The translations under genes were made by a program, and so were the position numbers. A DNA stretch of 15,068 bases from RGIG3102 sp964507095 (GTDB taxonomy: Bacteria; Bacillota; Clostridia; Oscillospirales; Ruminococcaceae), in contig CAZDOS010000043.1 of the NCBI GenBank assembly GCA_964507095.1, forward strand, positions 1 to 15,068, given 5' to 3'. This document shows positions 6,909 to 12,548 of this stretch, piece by piece (within the stretch, counting starts at the first letter, position 1; the number at the start of each line of letters is the position of its first letter). The notes below the pieces were generated by a model. That model was not told the DNA's origin. It saw only the letters and a list, made by a program, of their open reading frames with translations, and searched no databases.

Positions 6909-7113
6909 GAAAGGAGCGGATGAGGATGTTTAACCACCGACTGCTGATTATTTCAGTACTTTAGGAAGGGAGGTGAGTCCGGCAATAGCTTAAAGATTTA
7001 ATTGTTAAAGAAAAGATCCATTCAAGAAAGGTAACGGTATTTAAGATGACTTATCGCAAGCTTCTGAATTATCAGTAATTTGCGAAAGGGGTGAGTCCAG
7101 CAGTACACTAAAG
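6909..7113 (+). repeat. Two diverged tandem modules, period about 118 nt
   Basis: Module 1 (6909-6995) and module 2 (7025-7113) share the same order of elements: GAAAGG, ATG, a CTGA/TCAG hairpin, GAA(G/A)GG, GGTGAGTCC (6972-6980 and 7090-7098), GCA and TAAAG. Sequence between the shared blocks has diverged while each module keeps a closing stem, as expected for an RNA domain duplicated and maintained by structure. A tandem-aptamer arrangement is conceivable, but no known aptamer core was recognised. Confidence 0.65.
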
Positions 7114-7157
7114 CTTAACTTACAAAATGACGGTCACCTTGACAGGAGGTAAAACAA

Positions 7158-7199
7158 ATGTTAATACCGAGGTTGAGATATCTGAAGAAACCAATTTGA
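7158..7199 (+). other. Micro-ORF of 13 codons within the ncRNA
   Basis: The ATG at 7158 has a perfect AGGAGG at 7144-7149 with 8-nt spacing and encodes 13 residues (MLIPRLRYLKKPI) before TGA. The ribosome site is much better than chance for this region. A similar 12-codon ORF (6926-6964, MFNHRLLIISVL) has AAAGGAG 9 nt upstream. Whether they are translated is unknown; the purine-rich RNA gives SD-like motifs easily. Confidence 0.25.
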
Positions 7200-7590
7200 G
7201 TATCCGGCTCGACAGAGCGTCGGACCGCGAGAAAGATCCTTTCCCTTGAGATCAGAGGTGATTCCAATGGGCCATTCAGAAAAAAGGATCCGTACCAGAG
7301 AAAGAAGTGAATATACGGCAGGTGCCGAGTTGACGCGTACTTGAAACAAAGAGAGCCGTTCAAAGTGTCATGGATGTTGAGTTGGGCAACATTGACCTAC
7401 GGTAAAGTAAGAGACTAGCAAAGATGATGGTAGCGGAAAACGACAGAGCACTGGGCTGCCGAACAGATGACTAGTGAAAAGATCCGTATGTACATGATGC
7501 ATATAGGGAAGCGGGAATAACTGGTAACGGAACATACACAGACAGATTGATATATATTGAATGGGCTAAGAATGGAGGTAATTAACGATC

Positions 7591-7620
7591 ATGAAAAAGG
7601 TATTAATTGAATATTGTTAA
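7591..7620 (+). other. Nine-codon ORF abutting the terminator
   Basis: The ATG at 7591 is preceded by GGAGGT (7574-7579, 11 nt) and encodes MKKVLIEYC, ending in TAA at 7618-7620. The terminator stem begins at the very next base, so a ribosome at the stop codon would cover the stem. That geometry resembles leader-peptide attenuation of the LysR gene at 7785, or is a chance ORF at the RNA 3' end. Confidence 0.3.
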
Positions 7621-7657
7621 GGCTCCCGATACGAGATCGGGAGCCTGTTACTTTTTG
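7621..7657 (+). terminator. Intrinsic terminator of the structured RNA
   Basis: GGCTCCCGAT (7621-7630) and ATCGGGAGCC (7636-7645) form a perfect 10-bp stem with a 5-nt loop, followed by TGTTACTTTTT. It separates the RNA unit from the LysR gene. Confidence 0.92.
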
Positions 7658-7714
7658 TGCGGCTTTTTCAGACGGTCCCAAATGTGAAATCTGGTCGAAG
7701 ACCGTGCCGGCGTA

Positions 7715-7743
7715 TTGACTGACCGGCTAAAATATGCATTAAT
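7715..7743 (+). promoter_or_regulatory. Possible promoter of the LysR-type gene
   Basis: TTGACT (7715-7720), 17 bp, ATTAAT (7738-7743, 4 of 6 matches). It overlaps AT-rich near-palindromic sequence such as ATCGAT, which could hold an autoregulatory LysR site (T-N11-A). ACGGTC (7672-7677) and GACCGT (7700-7705) form an inverted repeat just upstream. Confidence 0.4.
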
Positions 7744-7784
7744 TGTATCGATATGTTACATAAATCGAAAATGGGGTATCGTTC

Positions 7785-8684
7785 ATGCAGATAAGAGATC
7801 TTGAGATATTCAAAAAAGTCTATGAATTCAACAGCGTTACTCAGGCGGCAGAGTACCTGGGATACACGCAGAGCGCCGTATCCAGCTGCATCAAGAGACT
7901 GGAAGTCGAGCTGGAGTGTCCGCTTTTCAACAGGGTCAACAGGGGGATAACGCCGACAAGGTACGGCGACAATCTGTACAGGCAGGCCGGTGTGCTGCTG
8001 GACAACATAGACTCGCTCAAGAGCACCATAAGAGAAACGGGAGAGATTACGGGCTCCCTCAACATAACTTGCGCGGAAAGCGCCTGTTCGCGATTTATGC
8101 CGGAATGCGTTGCCATTTTCCAGAAGCACAACCCGAAGGTACAGGTCACGATCAGGATGCAGAATGAGGACTGCCTCATGGCACTGACGAGGATGGAGTC
8201 GGATTTTGTGCTGACTCTAATGCCCGAGTTTGACCAGGGAGCTCTTCAGCAGATCATGAAACGCCCCCTGAAGTTCAAGCTCTACCGGGCGGCCGGCAAG
8301 GACATATCGGGGATAAGGGAGCTTAAGGAAGTTGCCTCGGAAAGGCTGCTTTACGGCACCGGCTATTCGGCGTTTGATTCGATGCTCAAGGACGAGTTCA
8401 TGAAAAAAGGGCTTGTTCCGAACTATATGACCTTCTGCGACAATGTGTTTACGCTCGAGAGGATGTGTTCCCTTGACGTCGGCATCTGTCTGCTGCCTGA
8501 ATATATAGCCGAAGAATTCGTTGCGAGAGGCGAGATCAAGGAGATAGAGATAAAGGACCTTGACATATCCATGTACAGCTACATCTATGCCCTGAAGGGC
8601 AGGAGCCTGTCGCCGCGGACCGTCAGTTTCCTCAGGATGCTCTATGAGATGTATGACGACATCGAGAAGTACATCGATCTGTGA
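7785..8684 (+). CDS. LysR-type transcriptional regulator
   Basis: A 299-residue regulator of typical family length. Residues 1-60 are the winged helix-turn-helix: the recognition region reads SVTQAAEYLGYTQSAVSSCIKR, and ECPLFNRVNRGITPT is the wing, both highly characteristic. Residues from about 88 (ITGSLNITCAES) begin the two-lobed effector-binding domain, typical of the periplasmic-binding-protein fold. The effector cannot be told from sequence. The ATG has only a weak GGGG upstream, suggesting low expression, and ATA isoleucine codons are commoner than in its neighbour. It lies 187 bp upstream of, and in the same direction as, an M20 amidohydrolase. That gene has its own promoter in the gap, so it is a likely target; no terminator is visible between them, and read-through is possible. 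LysR genes are more often divergent from their targets. Confidence 0.95.
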   Translation: MQIRDLEIFKKVYEFNSVTQAAEYLGYTQSAVSSCIKRLEVELECPLFNRVNRGITPTRYGDNLYRQAGVLLDNIDSLKSTIRETGEITGSLNITCAESACSRFMPECVAIFQKHNPKVQVTIRMQNEDCLMALTRMESDFVLTLMPEFDQGALQQIMKRPLKFKLYRAAGKDISGIRELKEVASERLLYGTGYSAFDSMLKDEFMKKGLVPNYMTFCDNVFTLERMCSLDVGICLLPEYIAEEFVARGEIKEIEIKDLDISMYSYIYALKGRSLSPRTVSFLRMLYEMYDDIEKYIDL

Positions 8685-8705
8685 CCCGCAGGGCGAATAT
8701 CGGTA

Positions 8706-8735
8706 TTGACACCGTTTCAGACGAATGGATATAAT
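8706..8735 (+). promoter_or_regulatory. Promoter of the M20 amidohydrolase gene
   Basis: Perfect TTGACA (8706-8711), 18 bp, perfect TATAAT (8730-8735). The predicted leader of about 130 nt contains a GC-rich hairpin (8790-8819: outer TCCGC/GCGGA, inner palindrome CCTGCCGGCAGG). No known riboswitch was recognised. Confidence 0.82.
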
Positions 8736-8871
8736 TGTTCCATAAACGGCTGAAAGTATTCAGGGCGCAGAAACGAACAACATATATTTTCCGCTCTTTG
8801 CCTGCCGGCAGGGGGCGGACTCTGTTTATTTTCAACAAACACACAGACCGTAACAGAAAAGGAGAGGAAAA

Positions 8872-10230
8872 ATGTTTGACAAGATCGAAAAAAGGATCTG
8901 CGAGATCCTTGACGAGAGACAGGACGAGATCATCGCCTTCGGCGAAGACATCTGGCATCATGCCGAGCTCGGCTACAAGGAAGTAAGGACCAGCGGAAAG
9001 TTCGTCGATGAGATGAAGAAGCTGGGCATGGAGCCTGAGACAGGCTGGGCCATCACTGGCGTGAAGAGCTATCTCAGACCGAAGGGAACCACAGAGGGAC
9101 CTACTCTTGCCGTCATGGGCGAGATGGATGCTCTTCCGATACCCGGAAACCCTGACGCATGGAACGGCGCGGCCCACTGCTGCGGACATCACGTCCAGCT
9201 TACCGGTGTAGTCGGGGCAGCCATGGCACTCAGCGATCCTGAAGTAGCTGAGGCACTCGGAGGAAATCTCTGCTTCATGGCCGTACCTCGGGAAGAGTTC
9301 GTTGACATCGAGTTCAAGAGCCAACTGATGAAGGAAGGCAAGCTTCATTACGGCGGCGGCAAGTGCGAGCTCATCAGAGAGGGAGCCATGGACGACATAG
9401 ACATCGCTCTGGGACATCACTCGTTTGAAGGACGGGACTTCGGTCTCATGAACAACTCCTCAAACGGTTTCGTGAACAAGACAGTCACCTTCAAGGGAAG
9501 GGCAGCCCACGCTGCGGGAATGCCTCACGAAGGAATCGACGCCCTGAACGCTGCGACATCAGCCATGGTCAACATGGCCCTTCAGCAGGAGAGCTACCGC
9601 GATGAGGACTGCGTACGCGTACACGGCTTCATCTCAGACGGCGGCACTGCTGTCAACATCATCGCCGATGAAGTAAAGATGCAGATATGCGCCAGAGGAA
9701 AGACACCTGAGGCATACAAGGATGCGGCCGCAAAGGTCGACCGTTCCATCAAGGCAGCTGCAATCGCAACCGGCTGTGGCGTAAAGATCGAGACAATGGC
9801 CGGATACATGTCACAGGTCCCTAACCCTCACACAGAGGTCCTCCAGAGCGTCTTTGACGACATAAAGGCTGAAGGAAAGTACACCAAGCAGAAGGACATG
9901 GGCGGTCACTCCACCGGTTCCGATGACTACGGCGACATCTCGTGCCTAATGCCTCTTGTTCACTTCGTCACAGGCGGCGTCGTCGGCGGAGCTCACAGCA
10001 CGATGTATCACCTTTCAGAGGACAAGTACGCTTCCTACGTTCTCACTGCAAAGATATTTGCCCTTACTGCATACCGTCTCATGAAGAACGGCTGTGAGAA
10101 CGCGAAGATCAACATCGCTGACTACAAGCCTGTCATGACAAAGGAAGAATACATTGCATTCCAGGACAGCATGAACTCGACATTCGAGATGCCTATGGAT
10201 CCTCTTCCGGTAGTCGGAGCGGAGAACTGA
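8872..10230 (+). CDS. M20-family amidohydrolase (AbgB-like zinc peptidase/deacylase)
   Basis: A 452-residue cytoplasmic metalloenzyme of peptidase family M20, the group that includes p-aminobenzoyl-glutamate hydrolase subunits and N-acyl-amino-acid amidohydrolases. Probable metal and catalytic residues: D86 in GEMDALP, C104/H106 in CCGHH, the EE pair E141-E142, H182 in GHHSF and H375 in GGAHSTMYH. The lid/dimerisation domain carries GRAAHAAGMPHEGIDALNA (209-227), where H213 is the conserved His contributed across the dimer. The metal motif reads CGHHVQLTG instead of the commoner CGHDxHxA, so the substrate may differ; aminoacyl, dipeptide or acylated amino acid substrates are all possible. It has a strong promoter, an AGGAGAGG ribosome binding site and ATC-rich codon use, pointing to high expression. 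Probably controlled by the adjacent LysR protein. No transporter or partner subunit lies in the window. Confidence 0.93.
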   Translation: MFDKIEKRICEILDERQDEIIAFGEDIWHHAELGYKEVRTSGKFVDEMKKLGMEPETGWAITGVKSYLRPKGTTEGPTLAVMGEMDALPIPGNPDAWNGAAHCCGHHVQLTGVVGAAMALSDPEVAEALGGNLCFMAVPREEFVDIEFKSQLMKEGKLHYGGGKCELIREGAMDDIDIALGHHSFEGRDFGLMNNSSNGFVNKTVTFKGRAAHAAGMPHEGIDALNAATSAMVNMALQQESYRDEDCVRVHGFISDGGTAVNIIADEVKMQICARGKTPEAYKDAAAKVDRSIKAAAIATGCGVKIETMAGYMSQVPNPHTEVLQSVFDDIKAEGKYTKQKDMGGHSTGSDDYGDISCLMPLVHFVTGGVVGGAHSTMYHLSEDKYASYVLTAKIFALTAYRLMKNGCENAKINIADYKPVMTKEEYIAFQDSMNSTFEMPMDPLPVVGAEN

Positions 10231-10251
10231 TAACAGCCATACAGATAAAGA

Positions 10252-10278
10252 GAAACAGGGGCCGATGGCCCCTGTTTC
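10252..10278 (+). terminator. Intrinsic terminator of the amidohydrolase gene
   Basis: GAAACAGGGGCC (10252-10263) and GGCCCCTGTTTC (10267-10278) form a perfect 12-bp stem with a 3-nt loop, 21 bp after the stop codon. The U-run is inside the stem end rather than after it, and the preceding A-run gives partial bidirectional character. Confidence 0.85.
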
Positions 10279-10622
10279 GTATTGTCACCAAAGTCTGAAT
10301 GCTTGAAGCCCGAAAGGATTAACAAATCCCTGAGTCTGCATTACTGTGAAGCAGATTATCAAGTAGGTGGCATCACGCTTCATGGAGACGTGACACCTCA
10401 TTAACAAAAAAGAAAAGGAAACAAAAACAATGAAATAATGCCAAGTCAAACAGCTTTGTGACGATATATACACAGTACAATAAATAAGCGATCTGTACTG
10501 TTGCACAGTGAACATATCTCTATGCAAGTATATGATAGCATGGCGCATCCATTTAATCAAATTGATATATATGCCATAAATGCATAAATCATATTTATAT
10601 AACAATAAAATAACTACGATAT
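10279..10622. other. Intergenic region with hairpins and operator-like repeats
   Basis: No protein gene is supported here. Three consecutive hairpins occupy 10316-10398: GGATT/AATCC with a 4-nt loop; TCTGC/GCAGA; and AGGTG-(gca bulge)-TCACG paired with CGTGA-CACCT. The AT-rich right part holds ATGGC/GCCAT arms (10540-10544, 10571-10575) around the palindrome ATCAA-A-TTGAT (10556-10566). These may be a small RNA or decayed element on the left and regulator sites for the dehydrogenase operon on the right. No promoter for the hairpin block was identified. Confidence 0.45.
10472..10501. repeat. Inverted repeat ACAGTACA-N14-TGTACTGT
   Basis: Perfect 8-bp arms at 10472-10479 and 10494-10501 are separated by 14 bp. 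The core is TGTAC-like, and the repeat sits about 120 bp upstream of the dehydrogenase -35 element. It could be an operator or a hairpin; the length is above what is expected by chance nearby but is not decisive. Confidence 0.45.
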
Positions 10623-10651
10623 TTAATATTTATAGACAGCTATGGTATAAT
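10623..10651 (+). promoter_or_regulatory. Promoter of the alcohol dehydrogenase / corrinoid adenosyltransferase operon
   Basis: TATAAT at 10646-10651 with an upstream TGG (extended -10) and a weak -35 TTAATA (10623-10628) at 17 bp. The predicted start near 10658 lies downstream of an in-frame upstream ATG at 10580, which supports the start at 10679. Confidence 0.7.
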
Positions 10652-10678
10652 TATAATAAAAGAGAAAGGATTATCGTT

Positions 10679-11845
10679 ATGAGAGATTTTGTATTCCAGA
10701 ACGCTACAAGGATCTATTTCGGGCGCAGCCGGCTGGACTCCCTTGCCGGCGAGCTGTCTAATTACGGCAAGAGGGTCCTGCTGACCTACGGCGGTGGTTC
10801 CATCAAAAAGATCGGCCTGTATGACAGGATAATGGACATATTGAAAGAAAACGGATTCACGGTCTTCGAGATGGGCGGCATAGAGCCCAATCCGCGCCAT
10901 ACATCCGTTAACCGAGGCGCAAGGATATGCAAGGATGAGGATATAGACGTAGTCCTTGCAGTCGGCGGAGGTTCCGTGATAGACGCTTCAAAATTCATAT
11001 GTTCAGGCGCTCTCTATGACGGTGACATATGGGATCTTGTAAAAAGAAAGGCTCCGATAACCGGCGCTCTTCCTCTGGTCAGTGTGCTCACGCTTGCCGC
11101 GACGGGAAGCGAGATGGATTCCGGAGGAGTCATAACGAATCTTGAAACCAACGAGAAGATCGGAGGCGGTCATCCGTCGATGTTCCCGAAGGCGTCCTTC
11201 CTCGATCCGACCCTCACATATACCGTTTCGGCATATCAGACGGCATGCGGATCGGCAGATATCCTGTCCCACACGATGGAGACATATTTTGCAAGAGAAG
11301 ACGGAATGTACTTCCTGGATACCGTCATGGAGGGTATCATGAAGACTGTCATAAAGTATGCGCCGATTGCCCTACAGGAGCCTGACAACTACGAAGCGAG
11401 GGCAAACCTCATGTGGGCATCCTCATGGGCGATAAACGGCTTCGTCAGGGCTGATAAGCCTTATCCTTGGAGCTGCCATCCCATGGAGCATGAGCTCAGC
11501 GCCTTCTATGACATCACTCACGGTCTGGGACTTGCCATTCTCACTCCGCGCTGGATGAGGCATGTCAAGAATTCGGATAACATCTCCAGGTTCGTGAAAT
11601 TCGGCGTGAACGTGTTCGGTATCGACCCGTCTCTGCCGGATGAAAGGATAGCCGAGCTCTCGATCGAAAAGCTGGAAGAGTTCCTGTTCAGGACCATGGG
11701 ACTGACGGACAATCTGACGGAGCTTGGCATCACGGATGAGCATTTTGAGACAATGGCCGAAAGAGTTGCGGGAGCAAGGCCGCTGGCAGGCTTCGTAGAT
11801 CTGAAAAAAGAGGACGTTCTTGCGATCCTCAAGGCATGCCTCTAA
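10679..11845 (+). CDS. Iron-containing alcohol dehydrogenase (YqhD/butanol dehydrogenase type)
   Basis: A 388-residue cytoplasmic group III alcohol dehydrogenase that interconverts aldehydes and primary alcohols, usually with NADPH in this subgroup. The N-terminal nucleotide-binding domain has GGGS at 97-99/100 followed by VIDASK, and the ATGSEMDSGGVIT segment (141-153) typical of the family. Metal ligands match the YqhD pattern: D194 and H198 in GSADILSHTME, H267 in SCHPMEHELSA and H281 in DITHGLG. The frame extends upstream to an ATG at 10580, but AAAGGA at 10665-10670 lies 8 nt before the ATG at 10679, family alignment begins there (MRDFVFQN), and the -10 box lies between the two. The gene is followed after 15 bp by a corrinoid adenosyltransferase. 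Substrate could be butyraldehyde, propionaldehyde or others. Confidence 0.95.
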   Translation: MRDFVFQNATRIYFGRSRLDSLAGELSNYGKRVLLTYGGGSIKKIGLYDRIMDILKENGFTVFEMGGIEPNPRHTSVNRGARICKDEDIDVVLAVGGGSVIDASKFICSGALYDGDIWDLVKRKAPITGALPLVSVLTLAATGSEMDSGGVITNLETNEKIGGGHPSMFPKASFLDPTLTYTVSAYQTACGSADILSHTMETYFAREDGMYFLDTVMEGIMKTVIKYAPIALQEPDNYEARANLMWASSWAINGFVRADKPYPWSCHPMEHELSAFYDITHGLGLAILTPRWMRHVKNSDNISRFVKFGVNVFGIDPSLPDERIAELSIEKLEEFLFRTMGLTDNLTELGITDEHFETMAERVAGARPLAGFVDLKKEDVLAILKACL

Positions 11846-11860
11846 GGAGAGGAGTGCGTG

Positions 11861-12376
11861 ATGGTACATCTTTATTACGGCTACGGGAAGGGAAAGACCA
11901 CGGCAGCTGCCGGCATAGCTCTGAGGATGCTCGGACATTCCGGCAGGGTAGTGTTCTGCCAGTTCATGAAGGACGGCTCCTCGGGAGAGGTAGTCGCTCT
12001 GGGAAGGTTCGAAGGCTGCACATGTCTCTCGGCTCCCGAAACACGGAGATTCACATGGAACATGACAAGCGAGGACAGAGAAATATCCGCAAGGATAATC
12101 TCTTCACTCTTTGAAGCCGCGCTTGCCAGGGCGGCCTCACAAAGAGCGGACATGCTGGTGCTCGATGAGCTGGTAGGCCGGATCAGCGCAGGATATCTTG
12201 ACGAAGAAAAGGTGCTTTCCCGGCTGGACGGGATCAGGGACCTTTGCGAGATCGTGATCACCGGTCATGCCCCGAGCGAGCGTATGACAGCCTTCTGCGA
12301 CTATGTCACTCACATGGAGAAGGAAAAGCATCCCTTCGACCTGGGACAGGATGCAAGGGAAGGCATAGAATACTGA
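11861..12376 (+). CDS. cobO: Corrinoid adenosyltransferase, CobA/CobO/BtuR type
   Basis: A 171-residue ATP:cob(I)alamin (or cobyrinic acid diamide) adenosyltransferase, which builds the Co-C bond of adenosylcobalamin. The N-terminal P-loop GYGKGKTT at residues 7-14 is the family signature. VVFCQFMKDG follows at the second strand, VLDEL is the Walker-B-like motif and VITGHAPSERM matches the TGR/H-x-AP motif near the C terminus. It is slightly shorter than the roughly 180-200 residue Salmonella CobA. The GTG at 11858 is also possible, but the ATG at 11861 has GGAGAGGAG at 6-nt spacing. It starts 15 bp after the alcohol dehydrogenase and has no promoter of its own, so the two form an operon. A role in both de novo synthesis and corrinoid salvage is possible; no other cobalamin genes are in the window. 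Confidence 0.93.
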   Translation: MVHLYYGYGKGKTTAAAGIALRMLGHSGRVVFCQFMKDGSSGEVVALGRFEGCTCLSAPETRRFTWNMTSEDREISARIISSLFEAALARAASQRADMLVLDELVGRISAGYLDEEKVLSRLDGIRDLCEIVITGHAPSERMTAFCDYVTHMEKEKHPFDLGQDAREGIEY

Positions 12377-12398
12377 AAAGCTGTTAAGACCATATCTC

Positions 12399-12428
12399 AA
12401 GGGGCGTGCCGGACATGCCCCTTTTTTT
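12399..12428 (+). terminator. Intrinsic terminator of the dehydrogenase-cobO operon
   Basis: AAGGGGCGTG (12399-12408) pairs with CATGCCCCTT (12414-12423) including one G-U pair, with a 5-nt loop, followed by a run of seven T ending at 12428. Confidence 0.94.
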
Positions 12429-12449
12429 AATAACAAAATGCCGGGAAAA

Positions 12450-12478
12450 TTGACATAAAACCGGTAGTGTGATATATT
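12450..12478 (+). promoter_or_regulatory. Promoter of the CNNM/CorC pair
   Basis: Perfect TTGACA (12450-12455), 17 bp, TATATT (12473-12478) with an upstream TGA giving an extended -10. Start is expected near 12485. The leader holds a small TAAGGG/CCCTTA hairpin at 12494-12513. Confidence 0.85.
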
Positions 12479-12548
12479 TTCTTTATTATGATATAAGGGA
12501 GAATATGCCCTTAGATTCCGTATCTGAAAGGAAGTGTTGTATCCTCTT

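Larger units (their letters stand above)
6899..7657 (+). ncRNA. Candidate large structured non-coding RNA (about 750 nt)
   Basis: The interval starts at a strong promoter, ends in a strong intrinsic terminator and has no credible protein gene in any frame; it is purine-rich on the plus strand. Stems visible by eye: 6898-6908 with 6997-7007 (11 bp, one G-U); 7028-7038 with 7129-7139 (9 of 11 paired); CGCAA/TTGCG around CTGA/TCAG at 7053-7084; 7203-7210 with 7215-7224 (8 bp, 2-nt bulge); CCGTA/TACGG at 7290-7316; a three-tier hairpin 7356-7359/7399-7402, 7367-7370/7393-7396, 7374-7379/7387-7392; and ACTAG 7414-7418 with CTAGT 7471-7475 enclosing GGTAGC 7429-7434 with GCTGCC 7455-7460. Two diverged tandem modules occupy the 5' third. 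I do not recognise the family. Large ornate RNAs (OLE, GOLLD, ROOL) are the nearest comparison in size and style. A long regulated leader for the LysR gene or a micro-ORF array are alternatives. Confidence 0.6.

Noticed and set aside
7115..7363. Minus-strand 82-codon frame within the RNA region
   Set aside because: No ribosome binding site, no recognisable family and no promoter on that strand; transcription signals all point to the plus strand.
7405..7480. Resemblance to group I intron P7 (AGAGACTAGC with CTAGT partner)
   Set aside because: The remaining P/Q/R/S core elements, splice-site context and an interrupted host gene were not found; the region has its own promoter and terminator.
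6899..7657. CRISPR array, RNase P, tmRNA or 6S RNA as explanations of the RNA region
   Set aside because: No equal-length direct repeats with spacers, and none of the conserved RNase P, tmRNA or 6S signatures; size also does not fit 6S.
8632..9420. Minus-strand 262-codon open frame antisense to the amidohydrolase
   Set aside because: No motif and no ribosome site; codon pattern is the mirror of the strongly biased M20 gene.
10365..10398. AGGTGGCATCACG looked like a degenerate T-box sequence
   Set aside because: It lacks a Stem I, specifier, and following U-tract, and its partner arm CGTGACACCT simply makes a hairpin; no biosynthesis or synthetase gene follows.
10279..10678. Cobalamin riboswitch upstream of the cobO-containing operon
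   Set aside because: No B12-box or GCCACTG-type conserved core could be found in either orientation.
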